NCBI RefSeq assembly: GCF_001311195.1
Contig: NZ_BBAJ01000011.1
Coordinates: 1 to 45,619, forward strand
From: Lacticaseibacillus camelliae DSM 22697 = JCM 13995
GTDB taxonomy: Bacteria > Bacillota > Bacilli > Lactobacillales > Lactobacillaceae
Direction: 5' to 3'
DNA: 45,619 bases
Position numbers and translations under genes: made by a program. Shown here in pieces: positions 1 to 8,849 of this stretch (positions are counted from its first letter, which is position 1; every line of letters begins with the position of its first letter). The notes beneath the pieces were generated by a model. That model was given only the letters and a program-made list of their open reading frames with translations, made no database searches and had not been told where the DNA came from.

Positions 1-310
1 AAAATTGAGGGTAGAAGTCTTTTACTATTCGGTAGGGATGCCGCTAATGTGGCTTTCTTTGCGTTTTGTTTTGCATCGATTTCCTGTTGGCTTAAACTTT
101 ATGACCACATCCTGTGATAGAGCCTCATCGCAAGAAACTATATTTCAATATGATTGGCACTCTGCGTTAACCACCAACTAATGCGTCCCAATCACACCCC
201 CCATTCTCGCTTCATGCGGCCGCTGATTAAGATTTCTCCAATCCAAAATAGCTAAGTCACTCATTATCTCCCAGCGGGTTTACACTGGACGAAAACTAGG
301 GAGCAGACTC
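1..310. other. Intergenic region upstream of the lipoprotein
   Basis: I see no gene here on either strand. The only assignable element is the ribosome-binding site AGGGAG at about 298-303 in front of the GTG start at 311. No convincing sigma-A promoter was found. Confidence 0.5.
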
Positions 311-928
311 GTGAGAAAGCTACTCGCTTTATTGGCCGTGCTTACAAGCATGGTGCTGCTTACCGGTTGCAATCAAACCAGTCATTCAGCAGTCCGGGCA
401 CACACTTCGAGTGTCCTGAAGCAACCCAGACAAGTTTGGGTCGAAACAGGAACCGCCATTTCACTTCAAGCTGAAAACGGTCACCTCAGCTCACCACGGC
501 GGCGGGCCAGTACCATATTATCGCCGTGGATCAGTAACCGCGGCAGATTATATCAGGGAACGGTTTATCACCAGACGCATTACGCTACCTTGAAGGACGC
601 GTTAACGGGTACACTGTTCGACCAATTGTTTACCAGACAACCACGCCACATGCCCCACCCACACCTCCTGTCAGTCAACCAAGTGAATAATAGCCTCAGC
701 GCGCTGGGCGCAAAATCACGACTCGATGATCTTGACCAGCTGGTCTATCTCAAGGATGAAAACAATCAGGCCAGTGTCGAACCCGTTGGTTTGCTTTGTG
801 AAGGTGACCACCTGTACGTCATTCAGGTCAGTTACTACACTTTAGGCCGAGGTGCTGAAATCAATCGTGGTGCTGTTTATATTCGAAAGACTCAGCCCGC
901 AAGTTCATTGTCCAAGCCAGGACAATAA
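311..928 (+). CDS. Putative lipoprotein of unknown function
   Basis: The 205-aa protein starts at a GTG preceded by AGGGAG at suitable spacing. It has a basic N-terminus, a hydrophobic stretch (about residues 4-18) and the lipobox L-T-G-C with the lipidated Cys at position 20, so it should be anchored to the outer face of the membrane. The rest is polar, His- and Gln-rich and has no domain I recognise. It may be a surface protein with a C-terminal beta-rich part (residues 150-195). It stands alone; no neighbour hints at a role. The lipoprotein call is firm, the function is unknown. Confidence 0.7.
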   Translation: MRKLLALLAVLTSMVLLTGCNQTSHSAVRAHTSSVLKQPRQVWVETGTAISLQAENGHLSSPRRRASTILSPWISNRGRLYQGTVYHQTHYATLKDALTGTLFDQLFTRQPRHMPHPHLLSVNQVNNSLSALGAKSRLDDLDQLVYLKDENNQASVEPVGLLCEGDHLYVIQVSYYTLGRGAEINRGAVYIRKTQPASSLSKPGQ

Positions 929-1241
929 ATCGAAGCTCACTTCTGTCTGCCACCAAGTACAGATTGAATTGTCTAAACCAGTCGCGGCCGCTCCAACTCG
1001 GAGTGGCCATTTTGTAGTTCTCTGTTCATTTACAAAATCAGAGTTTACGCCCTGTTCTTGATGTTTCCATGATGATTAAAGGCATATTCAGACTTCACCT
1101 ATCTTAACAATGAGCGACTCCCTGCCAGCAAAAAAACTAAATTTACAGCTGTATAAAAAGGCGAGTATGTTTGCAGCACTATTCAGTTCTGAAAGAAAAA
1201 GCCCTCACTCAGCGTCTTTTCTGGGTTTCAGGCTTTAAATG
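929..1241. other. Intergenic, no gene seen
   Basis: About 310 bases between the lipoprotein stop and the end of the resolvase remnant. Short open frames here lack a ribosome-binding site and coding-like composition. I see no clear terminator. Confidence 0.4.
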
Positions 1242-2049
1242 CTATTTAGGCTGCGTATTATTTTCTTTGATTAGATCGCCAAGAGACTTTTTAATCTGCG
1301 CGCTGAAACCGGGCAACTCATCATCCGCGACGTCATCAACACCCGCCGGCTTTTGATCATAAATCGGGTCTTCAATGGGCCAACTACCATCCGCCTGAGC
1401 CTGTGCAACAATTGCCCGACCGCCTTCACCCAGGCGGTCATAGGCGCTTGCTGCACTGATATCGCCATCTTCCGCATACGCCTGAATCTTTAGCTTTTCA
1501 GTGCGATAGGTTCGCGAAATGGTCGACTGCGAAACGCCGAGCAGCTTGGCGACCTCAGCCTGCGACTTGCCGGCTTCGTCGATCAGTTGGAGCATCTTGC
1601 GCGTTTGCTCTGGCGTGAGGGCCGGCTTGCGGCCCTCACGATAGTCCGGGTTGTGCGCCTTGGCAAAATTCTTGCCCGCCTGGGTGCGCTCAACAATGCC
1701 GCTGTTTTCCATCTCCACGACTGCCGCCAAAATTCTAACAGTCAGCCGGCCAACAATCGTGTCGTCGATCACGCCCAAATTGAGAACATTGAGGCAACGC
1801 CTTTTTCCCGCAACGTCTTAATCAGATTCAGTGCCTCGCTCGGGCTGGCAGTCAGCGACTCAGTCTCGTCACCGTGATCGTGTCACCCTGCCGCACCTGG
1901 TTCAGCAATGAATTGAGGCGGTGCCGATTCACGCGCTTGTTAGTGTATTTTTCTTTGAAAACCTGACCAACGCCATACTTTTTGAGCTGCGCAACCTGAG
2001 CACCAACTGTCTCAGCTGCCGATGTGACCCGTGCATAACCATAATTCAT
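1242..2049 (-). pseudogene. Serine recombinase (resolvase/invertase family), broken by two frameshifts
   Basis: Small serine recombinase of the Tn3-resolvase/plasmid-resolvase family, which normally resolves cointegrates or dimers by cutting DNA through a phosphoserine link. The start is the ATG at 2049 (MNYGYARV) because GAGGAGG lies just upstream; the frame also extends slightly further. The catalytic domain reads YARVTS, then TRLSR, then GVIDDTIVGRL and the E-helix motif IVERTQAGK. It is followed by an HTH (about KSQAEVAKLLGVSQSTISR) and a C-terminal extension of about 70 residues. Two one-base losses (near 1854 and near 1797) split it; restored length is about 269 aa. The catalytic Ser after YARV is Thr (ACA), so it may be dead even if the frame is repaired. 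No transposase or res site was seen beside it. Confidence 0.8.
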
Positions 2050-2110
2050 GCCTGCGACCTCCTCGGCCATGGGAATGACTTTTGCATATAAGTTCTGAAT
2101 AATCAGGAAT

Positions 2111-2139
2111 ATTCTACTGCCTTGGTGTCAGTTAGTCAA
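2111..2139 (-). promoter_or_regulatory. Promoter of the resolvase gene
   Basis: On the minus strand TTGACT and TAGAAT are separated by exactly 17 bases. The -10 lies about 60 bases upstream of the resolvase ATG. Confidence 0.6.
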
Positions 2140-2162
2140 TCACGATTAGTCGACCCCAAGCA

Positions 2163-2226
2163 AAAACGCACCGGCAAGCGCGCCGATAAGCAAATTTGCT
2201 TATCCCCTGCGCTAACGGTGCGTTTT
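2163..2226. terminator. Large bidirectional terminator after the permease pair
   Basis: The outer stem AAAACGCACCG (2163-2173) pairs perfectly with CGGTGCGTTTT (2216-2226), giving T runs in both directions. Inside it lies a perfect 20-base palindrome at 2185-2204 centred on AAATTT. It follows the stop of the permease at 2238 on the minus strand. Confidence 0.8.
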
Positions 2227-2237
2227 CACTTACTGAC

Positions 2238-3589
2238 TCACGACTTCTTTGGATGCTGCAACTGCGCCAGCACTGAAAGCGCCAGCAGCAAGGCCAGTGC
2301 TGCAGCAGTGGCGATGGCAGTGTCCCAGCTGAAAAACATCACCACGAAGACAAAGCCTAAAAATACTAGGACGTACCAATCACCAAGTGGGAACAGCGGC
2401 GCCGAGAACAGCCCGCGTTCGGGGTGACGTTTCTTATATCGCAAATGGGCGATGATGATCATCATCCAAACAAACAGGAAGCAGACCGTGGCAACGCTTG
2501 TGACGAGGGTGAACACAGAGGCCGGCAGCACGGCGTTCAGTGCCACTGCGACGGCGATGACCCCACTGCTGACCAGCAAGCTGCGCACCGGGACCTGGCG
2601 CCTTGACAGTTTGGCCAGTGCATGCAGCCGCGGCCGGGTGATGCTGAGTTCAAACAACAAACGCCCGGCACTGTATATCGCCGCCATGCAGGCCGAACCG
2701 GCGGCGGTCAGCACCACGAAGTTGACAATGCTGGCCGCGGCGGGAATGTGCAGACTATTGAACACTTGCACAAACGGGCTGCCGTTTGCCGCAACTTTTG
2801 ACCACGGAAATATACTCATTAGAACAATTAGCGCACCGACGTACAGCACAATGACCAAAACAGGCAGCGAATTGAGCACCCGCGGCAGCGTGCGCTTCGG
2901 ATCATGGGTCTCGGCGGCCGTTAGCCCCACCTGCTCGATGCTGGTAAAGGAGAAAGCCACCATTTGAAACGACAGCATGAAGCCCCACAGCCCCTTGGGA
3001 AAAAGGCCACCGTGGCCGGTCAAGTTGGCAAGGCTTGCTGCGCCTGCAGTGGTGGGCGCGTGACCAAAAATCATGAATGCGCCAATGACGATCAAGGCGC
3101 CAATCGCGACGACTTTGATCATCGAAAACCAAAACTCGAACTCGCCAAACGACCCCACCGCGCTCAGGTTGACTGCCAGCAGCAGCACCAGTGCAACCAG
3201 CGCCGGCAGCCACTGCGGTAGCTTGGCCACCAAAACCGGATGTAAACCCCGATCGCGGTGACCTGGGCCATGGCAATGGCGACCCAGCAGAACCAATACG
3301 TCCAGCCGGTGACGAAAGCGGCTCGAGGCCCCAGGTGATGCCGAATGAGATCGAGAAACGACCGGTCACCGGAATCGGCCAGCAGCAGCTCACCCAACGC
3401 GCGAAGCAGAAAAAAACACATCACCCCGGCCAGCAAGTAGGCAAAGATCAGCGCCGGTCCGGCAACGTGTATCGATTGACCGGCCCCCAAAAAGAGTCCG
3501 GTCCCAATGGTCCCGCCAATGGCCATCAGCTGAATGTGACGGGCCGACAGATTGCGGGCAAGTTCATCTTGAGAATTTTTGTCAGCCAT
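2238..3589 (-). CDS. Amino-acid permease (APC superfamily, D-Ala/D-Ser/Gly type), one frameshift
   Basis: Twelve-helix amino-acid:proton symporter of the AAT/CycA-like branch of the APC superfamily. The N-terminal signature GGTIGTGLFLGAGQSI is followed by GPALIFAYLLAG, and the central FSFTSIEQVGLTAAET motif is typical of the family. The start is ATG 3589 (MADKNSQ) with AAAGGA upstream, not the longer frame. The frame breaks near 3232-3242: RFW then KLPQWLPAL. One missing T in a T run (read as T4) would restore a 450-aa protein. Its ATG overlaps the stop of the upstream paralogue by 8 bases, so the two are probably co-translated. The exact substrate (D-alanine, glycine, D-serine or another small amino acid) is inferred from family resemblance. 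Confidence 0.8.
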
Positions 3590-4958
3590 GCAAGGGTCCT
3601 TTCCGTTCGCGACGGTCGTGCCAAAAGCGGCCAAGGCTGATGAGAATCACCCAGGCGGCAGCCAGCAGCGCCGGAATCGCGGTAGTTTTAGACATAAGCA
3701 TGATGATAGCAACTGCTACGAAGAACAGCAAGACCAAATAATCACCGACCGGGTAAAACGGGGCCACATAGCCTTGCGGATGGGGATTCTGCTGGCGATA
3801 ACGAATGTGAGCGAGAATGATCATCCCCCACACAAATAAGAAGCTCGTCGTCGCCACGCTGGAGATTAACGTGAATACGGCGCTGGGCAGAAAGATATTG
3901 AGCAGCACAGCGATGGCGATCAGCGCCGCAGACCCCAAGATTGCATTCGCAGGACCTGACGCCGTGACAACTTGCCGAAGGGCTTCAGGACCGAATTCTT
4001 GGTGCCAATGGTCAAAGAAAACAGCATCCGCCCAGTGGTGAAAAGACTGGAGTTGCAGGCCGACGCCGCGGCGGTGAGAACCACGAAGTTGATGATATCG
4101 GCCGCTGCCTGATGCCCACATTGCTGAACACCTGAACGAAGGGGCTCGAGTTCGGCGACACCGCCGACCACGGGTAGATGCACATGATCACCGCAAGCGC
4201 GCCGATGTAAAAAAAAGAATGATTCGCAGCGGTAATTCATTGATGGCTTCGGGAATGACTTTTTTTTCGGATTGGCGGTTTCGCCCGCCGTCATGCCAAC
4301 CATTTCAATCCCGGCAAAACTGAACGTCACCATTTGAAACGAAGCGAGGAACCCATGCAGCCCCTTGGGAAAAAAAGCCCCCATAGTTGACGAGATTCGA
4401 AACGGCGGCGTGACCACTGGCGGTCGGGTAATGCACGGCAATCATCCAGCACCCGATGATGATCAGCCCGATGATGGCCCCAACTTTGATCAACGCAAAC
4501 CAGAACTCGGTTTCCCCGAACACACCCACCGAAATCAGGTTCATCAGCAGCAAAATCACGAGCGCGACTAGTCCCGGCAGCCACTGCGGCAAGGTAGGAA
4601 ACCAGAACCGAATGTACAGGCCAATGGCAGTGACCTCCGCCATCGCGATCGCCAGCCAACAGATCCAGTAAGTCCACCCGACCACAAAGCCGGCGCGCTT
4701 CCCAAGGTAGCGCTTGATGAAATCAACAAAGGAATGCTGGGACAGGTCGGACATTAAGAGCTCCCCCATCGCCCGCATCATCAGGAAACACACCAACCCG
4801 GCGATCAAATACGCCAAAAGGATCGACGGTCCCGCCACGTGAATGGATTGACCAGCGCCGAGAAACAACCCCGTCCCAATGGTGCCGCCAATGGCAATCA
4901 GCTGAACGTGACGTCCTTTTAGACTGCGAGATAATTCTTGCTGCGGTTTGGCTTGCAT
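3582..4958 (-). CDS. Amino-acid permease paralogue, five frameshifts
   Basis: Second APC-type amino-acid permease, clearly related to the next gene: it shares GGTIGTGLFLGAGQSIHVAG and the block FSFAGIEMVGMTAGET. Start ATG 4958 has GGAGGG six bases upstream and a good promoter. The frame breaks at an A7 run (4370-4376, one base too many), a T8 run (4260-4267), an A8 run (4209-4216), near 4110 and near 3965. Restoring them gives about 459 aa, the normal size. Three of the five breaks are in long homopolymers, so they are more likely read errors than real mutations, but as written the gene could not make a full protein. It is first in a two-gene operon with an 8-base overlap. Confidence 0.75.
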
Positions 4959-4984
4959 GTATTTCCCTCCGATATCGTAATTCT

Positions 4985-5013
4985 ATTGTAATAGTGGTTT
5001 TACCGCCTTTCAA
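4985..5013 (-). promoter_or_regulatory. Promoter of the permease operon
   Basis: TTGAAA (5008-5013) and TACAAT (4985-4990) on the minus strand are spaced by 17 bases. The -10 is about 27 bases from the first permease start. Confidence 0.75.
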
Positions 5014-5036
5014 AGCCCAGCCCGCCGCTGACGCAC

Positions 5037-5073
5037 AAAAGCCGCGGCCTCAATGTGATGAGGCCACGGCTTT
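5037..5073 (-). terminator. Terminator after the unknown membrane protein
   Basis: AAAGCCG-GGCCTCA (5038-5052) pairs with TGAGGCC-CGGCTTT (5058-5072) with one mismatch. On the minus strand it ends in a T run. It also separates this unit from the permease promoter. Confidence 0.75.
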
Positions 5074-5105
5074 GTTCACTTTCTTAAAGCTTTGATGAAA
5101 TTATC

Positions 5106-5564
5106 TCACTGATCAATGATAACCCTCGCCGGTTCGGTCTTTTGTCCAAAAAAAGCTTTGATCACAGCAGGCGACTGCTTGAACCGCAGCTTGGCAATGG
5201 TCACACTGCCCGCCATTGCCGCCAGCTCGGTCAAGCCCGTTGGGAGCACTGAGAGGTGCAGTGCGGTCAGCGAATCAAGGCCGCGGACGGCCCCGATCCG
5301 AGTGATCAGCGAGTCCGGCGTGATGCCGTTGCGCCAAAACCCGAACAGGCCGAGCATCCCGGTGATGAAGAACCCGCTGATGTAATCAGCCGGCGTGCGG
5401 CTCGTCAGCACCGTGAAGATCCCGATCATGACCGCGGCAGCCCAGTAGAACCACTGGAAAAAGTGGTTAGGACGCGCTGCAAAGACCAGCTGCGTGCGCA
5501 CGTAGATCAGCACGGCGACGGCAACCACAAAGACGGCTAGGTAAACATAACTAAAAATCGTCAT
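5106..5564 (-). CDS. Membrane protein of unknown function
   Basis: The 152-aa protein has an N-terminal membrane helix (residues 5-22), a second and third hydrophobic segment (about 40-54 and 63-77) and a soluble basic C-terminal part of about 70 residues. GGGAG lies seven to eight bases before the ATG. It lies directly downstream of ackA but beyond a strong terminator, and no obvious promoter of its own was seen in the short gap, so it may depend on readthrough. I do not recognise the family. Confidence 0.65.
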   Translation of the reverse strand: MTIFSYVYLAVFVVAVAVLIYVRTQLVFAARPNHFFQWFYWAAAVMIGIFTVLTSRTPADYISGFFITGMLGLFGFWRNGITPDSLITRIGAVRGLDSLTALHLSVLPTGLTELAAMAGSVTIAKLRFKQSPAVIKAFFGQKTEPARVIIDQ

Positions 5565-5586
5565 CGTGCTTCTCTCCCTTCATTTA

Positions 5587-5614
5587 AAAAATCGGCCGTC
5601 ACGGGCCGATTTTT
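5587..5614 (-). terminator. ackA terminator
   Basis: AAAAATCGGCC (5587-5597) and GGCCGATTTTT (5604-5614) form a perfect 11-base stem two bases after the ackA stop. Confidence 0.85.
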
Positions 5615-5616
5615 GA

Positions 5617-6807
5617 CTACTTGCCAAGCCGGACGACATCACGCGCAATCATCAGTTCCTCATTGGTTGGGACCAGCAGGACCTTGACCTTGGAATCATC
5701 ACTAGAAATCAGCCGTTCCTTGGCCATCACATTATTACGCTCGTCATCGATCTTAGCCCCGAATACGGAAAGGCCATCAATGATCCGCTTGCGCATCACG
5801 ATGTCGCCTTCGCCCATCCCGGCGGTAAAGACTAGGGCATCGACCCCACCCATTTCCGCAACGTAGCCGGCGACATACTTGATGATCCGGTTGGCGAAGA
5901 TATCGATGGCAAGTTGAGAGGCTGGCCGCGTGTCGCGCGTCTTCTCAAGCTCGCGCATGTCAGGCGAAAGCCCCGACAGTGCGTAAATGCCGGACTCCTT
6001 GTTCAGGATGTCAATCATCTTTTCCGGGTCGGTGATGTTCAATTTCTGCATCAGGAACGCGACCAGCGACGGATCGATATCCCCGCTCCGGGTACTCATC
6101 GTCACCCCGGCAAGCGGCGTGAAGCCCATGGACGTGTCGAAGGACTTACCGTCTTTTTCGGCCGTGATTGAGACCCCGGAACCCAGGTGCATCGTGACCA
6201 TCCGCAACTCCTCAAGCGGCTTGCCCAGCAGTTCGGCAGCGCGGTGGGAGACGTAGCGATGACTGGTGCCGTGCGCGCCATACTTACGGGCGCCGTACTT
6301 TTCGTAGTATTCCGGCTTGATAGAATACAGGTAATTCATTTTCGGCATGGTGGTGTGGAAAGACGTATCAAACACGCCGACCTCTGGCACCCCAGGCAGG
6401 AGTTTCATGAAGGCGCGGACGCCATCCGCTTCCGCCGGGTTGTGCAGAGGCGCGTACTCTGAAAGGTCCTCGACTTCCTTCAAGGATTTCTCGTCGAGCT
6501 TTTCGGACTCCTTGAAGCGCTCACCACCGGCAACAATGCGGTGCCCAACGCCTTCGATTTCCTTGTAGTCACTGATGATCTTAAGGTCCAGCATGGCCTT
6601 AAGCAGCATGTCGACGGCGATATCAGCCGTGGGAATGTCCTGATTGACCACGTACTTCTGGCCGTCGCCGTACTTGACCTTAAATTCTGAATTCGGCAGG
6701 CCCATGCGATCGACCATGCCTTCCGCGATGACCTTTTCGGCGGGCATGTTGAACAGTTTCCACTTCAGAGTTGAGCTACCGGCATTGATTGCTAAAATTT
6801 TTGGCAT
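5617..6807 (-). CDS. ackA: Acetate kinase
   Basis: Interconverts acetyl phosphate plus ADP with acetate plus ATP, the ATP-yielding end step of the Pta-AckA and phosphoketolase routes. The 396 residues match the family length. Visible motifs: NAGSS near the N-terminus, GHRIVAGGE (Arg90), FDTSFH (Asp147), YGAHGTSH (His179), STRSGDIDP (Arg240) and TNEELMIARD (Glu383), equivalent to the catalytic residues of the Methanosarcina enzyme. Two positions differ from that model: the HLGNG loop reads HLGSG (Ser210), and the GIGENS motif reads GMGEGD. It is 13 bases downstream of a YtxK-type methyltransferase, the same order as in Bacillus. The start ATG follows GAGA/GGAG-like bases and is well supported by the MPKILAINAG beginning. 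Confidence 0.95.
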   Translation of the reverse strand: MPKILAINAGSSTLKWKLFNMPAEKVIAEGMVDRMGLPNSEFKVKYGDGQKYVVNQDIPTADIAVDMLLKAMLDLKIISDYKEIEGVGHRIVAGGERFKESEKLDEKSLKEVEDLSEYAPLHNPAEADGVRAFMKLLPGVPEVGVFDTSFHTTMPKMNYLYSIKPEYYEKYGARKYGAHGTSHRYVSHRAAELLGKPLEELRMVTMHLGSGVSITAEKDGKSFDTSMGFTPLAGVTMSTRSGDIDPSLVAFLMQKLNITDPEKMIDILNKESGIYALSGLSPDMRELEKTRDTRPASQLAIDIFANRIIKYVAGYVAEMGGVDALVFTAGMGEGDIVMRKRIIDGLSVFGAKIDDERNNVMAKERLISSDDSKVKVLLVPTNEELMIARDVVRLGK

Positions 6808-6820
6808 TTGAACATCTCTC

Positions 6821-7831
6821 CTACGCTAGATTTTGAGCGGCCCAGCTGTGCACTGAGTCAATGAACTGACTAAAGGCATCACGGTCTGTCAGCTCCGGAA
6901 AACTGCCAAGCAGCACCTGCTTCGCCTGCTTGGTCCCTTGACCAGGCTTTTGAAGGACCAGCAGCGATTTTTGCGCTGACGCCTTGGCAAACAACGATTG
7001 CGGCAGGTTCAGGAGCCCTTGGAAGTGGGCACTGGATGTCAGCCACGCCGTTAAGCCCGCCGCTTCTTCGGATTGAAAGACGGTGCTCGGCACGAAAAAC
7101 AGCCCGAGGCCGCCAGCTTTCAGCGCCCGCAGGCTCTGTTCGATCAGCAGATGGTGCGCATACGAGTGGCCTTTCTTGGCCGCGGTTGCGAACTGCTTTG
7201 CGCGCTCATCCAGCGGGTAATAGCCGACAGGTAAGTCAGACACGATGAGGTCCGCATTGCGAGTGGCCAGCGGCCCCAAGGCATCCTCATGCAGCAAGTC
7301 GACGTCTTGGTGTTGAAGCTGACTGCTCATCCCGGCAAAAGCCAAGAGCGTCTCATCATTATCCACGCCGACACCCTTGACTTCCGCACCCAAGGCCGTC
7401 TTCAGCTGGTTCATGACCGCAAACAGTAAATTACCAGTACCCACCGCCAAATCAGCAACCGTTAGCTGCTTAGGAACCGGCTTCAAAAAGACGCTGGCGA
7501 TGAAGGTCGCCAACTCGGCCATGGCGTCTGGCGTCACCTGTTTGTTTGGTTCAATTCCATCGATTTGGATGGCTTTGACCAGCACCAACTGCAGCGCCTG
7601 GCGACATTCCTCCGCGGAAAAGGTCGTCAGGTCGACCGGCTTAAACAAAGCCGTTAATTTTTCAACGGTGGCTTGATCCGGCACCCCGTCCTGGACATTG
7701 ATCGTCCCGGACTGCAGATCTTCACCAGCCTCCGTTGCGGCTTCAAGATAGGTGGTCTTCACTTGCTTGTGCAGCAGGCTGGTCGCCTGGTCTAATGCCT
7801 GATACAGTGATTCCATGTGCTCGTTGGCCAC
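6821..7831 (-). CDS. Class I SAM-dependent methyltransferase, YtxK family
   Basis: The 336-aa protein has a helical N-terminal region (1-105) and a Rossmann-type methyltransferase core. The SAM-binding motif is DLAVGTGNLLFAV (about residues 127-139). The motif DLIVSDLPVGYYP is the equivalent of the NPPY catalytic loop of N6-adenine methyltransferases. It begins at a GTG with AAGGGGG seven bases upstream and an excellent promoter. It sits between the comG operon and ackA, as ytxK does in Bacillus and lactobacilli. The target is unknown; the DLPVGYYP loop suggests an adenine or exocyclic amino substrate, but that is inference. Confidence 0.85.
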   Translation of the reverse strand: MANEHMESLYQALDQATSLLHKQVKTTYLEAATEAGEDLQSGTINVQDGVPDQATVEKLTALFKPVDLTTFSAEECRQALQLVLVKAIQIDGIEPNKQVTPDAMAELATFIASVFLKPVPKQLTVADLAVGTGNLLFAVMNQLKTALGAEVKGVGVDNDETLLAFAGMSSQLQHQDVDLLHEDALGPLATRNADLIVSDLPVGYYPLDERAKQFATAAKKGHSYAHHLLIEQSLRALKAGGLGLFFVPSTVFQSEEAAGLTAWLTSSAHFQGLLNLPQSLFAKASAQKSLLVLQKPGQGTKQAKQVLLGSFPELTDRDAFSQFIDSVHSWAAQNLA

Positions 7832-7861
7832 GCTGTTGCCCCCTTATAATCGTACAAAACT

Positions 7862-7890
7862 ATTTTACCGGTGCGCGGGGGCTTATTCAA
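7862..7890 (-). promoter_or_regulatory. Promoter of the ytxK-ackA unit
   Basis: TTGAAT (7885-7890) and TAAAAT (7862-7867) on the minus strand with 17 bases between. It begins right after the comGG stop, so the methyltransferase and ackA can be transcribed apart from the competence genes. Confidence 0.7.
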
Positions 7891-7901
7891 GTTGATAATG
7901 T

Positions 7902-8114
7902 TCAAGGTTGCACAACTTCATCCCCGTCGTTTGGGGATTGGACACGTTTCCATCTGACGTAAGCATCAGCGAAAGCCTTTTGCTCATAGGTCAGACGCCG
8001 TTCGTAAGCCACTCGCCAAATGGCAAACTGGCGCAAGGCGGCCCCGCTGATCAGAGTCACCAAAAGCAATAGCATGATGGCGCTGATCAGTGCACTAGCG
8101 CGTCGTTTTGTCAT
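7902..8114 (-). CDS. comGG: ComGG-like competence pseudopilin component
   Basis: A 70-aa protein with a basic start, one hydrophobic helix (about residues 9-25) and a charged C-terminus, the general plan of ComGG. Its ATG has AGGAG six bases upstream and overlaps the end of comGF by 20 bases. It is shorter than Bacillus ComGG. The assignment rests mainly on position as last gene of the comG operon; sequence similarity in this family is weak. Confidence 0.6.
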   Translation of the reverse strand: MTKRRASALISAIMLLLLVTLISGAALRQFAIWRVAYERRLTYEQKAFADAYVRWKRVQSPNDGDEVVQP

Positions 8115-8580
8115 TGAGCACTCCTGTCAGCCGGCTGCCGTGGAAAAAGTAAAGTTCATAACGCACGATTCCCGGGCGGACGGTCGTGTACACCACTTTT
8201 TTGACATTGTAGATCAAAGGAGTCGTCCCCGGCCCACTGGTCGTTCCGGAGCCCTGCAGATAAGAACCCGAAGACGTGAGGCGCACCTCTAAGTTCAACT
8301 GCCGGTACGACGGCTGACCATTGATTTTCAAAGGCGCGGGGTCTGGAACGAGATAATACAACGAATTGATCTGCACGGTTTTGAACTCTGCCGATCCTGC
8401 CATGTACGCCGCAAGCGAGCTTTCCGCATCGAGCATGGCCATTTCCTCAGTCAAGTCCGGCAGCCGGCGGATCGCATCAAGCACCGGTCGCCAAATCAGA
8501 AACAACCCACTGAGCAGCGCCAGCGCCACCAACACCTCAGCGAGCGTCATCGCGGAATGAAAACCAGAACTTTTGGCCAT
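8095..8580 (-). CDS. comGF: ComGF-like competence pseudopilin component
   Basis: About 161 residues from MAKSSGF. An N-terminal helix with the prepilin-like string SAMTLAEVLVALALLSG is followed by a globular domain, as in ComGF (type II secretion/competence minor pseudopilin). GGAGGTG precedes the chosen ATG by about 10 bases; an upstream in-frame start (8601) is possible. The gene overlaps comGE by 44 bases and comGG by 20, which fits tight operon coupling. Confidence 0.7.
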   Translation of the reverse strand: MAKSSGFHSAMTLAEVLVALALLSGLFLIWRPVLDAIRRLPDLTEEMAMLDAESSLAAYMAGSAEFKTVQINSLYYLVPDPAPLKINGQPSYRQLNLEVRLTSSGSYLQGSGTTSGPGTTPLIYNVKKVVYTTVRPGIVRYELYFFHGSRLTGVLNDKTTR

Positions 8581-8833
8581 CTGCTTTTTGCACCTCCACA
8601 CCGCTGTCTGTGATTGTCACCGCATAGGCATTTTTCCCCAGCCAAATGGTCGTCTTACCTGTCCCTGGATGGGCGGCCAATGCCGTCCGGGCGGCGTAGC
8701 GCACCGCCACCGCTTGGGCCACCGGTGCCACCTGCACCTGATACTGGCGGGCCAGCAGCGTCAACCAGCCCACGATGACGGCGGTGACGATCAGCGCGCC
8801 TAAGTGCTCCGCTAGGACACTGGCGCTTCTCAC
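8537..8833 (-). CDS. comGE: ComGE-like competence pseudopilin component
   Basis: A 98-aa protein with a hydrophobic N-terminal helix (about 10-28) and a small C-terminal domain. It starts at GTG just after the comGD stop with AAAGGA close upstream. The name comes from its place between comGD and comGF; the sequence alone would not identify it. Confidence 0.6.
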   Translation of the reverse strand: MRSASVLAEHLGALIVTAVIVGWLTLLARQYQVQVAPVAQAVAVRYAARTALAAHPGTGKTTIWLGKNAYAVTITDSGVEVQKADGQKFWFSFRDDAR

Positions 8834-8849
8834 CCGTCCTTTCGTACCA

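Noticed and set aside
852-1061. Open frame overlapping the end of the lipoprotein
   Set aside because: No ribosome-binding site, it overlaps a real gene, and its composition is not protein-like.
1242-2226. A complete mobile element around the resolvase
   Set aside because: No terminal inverted repeats, target duplication or transposase were found on either side.
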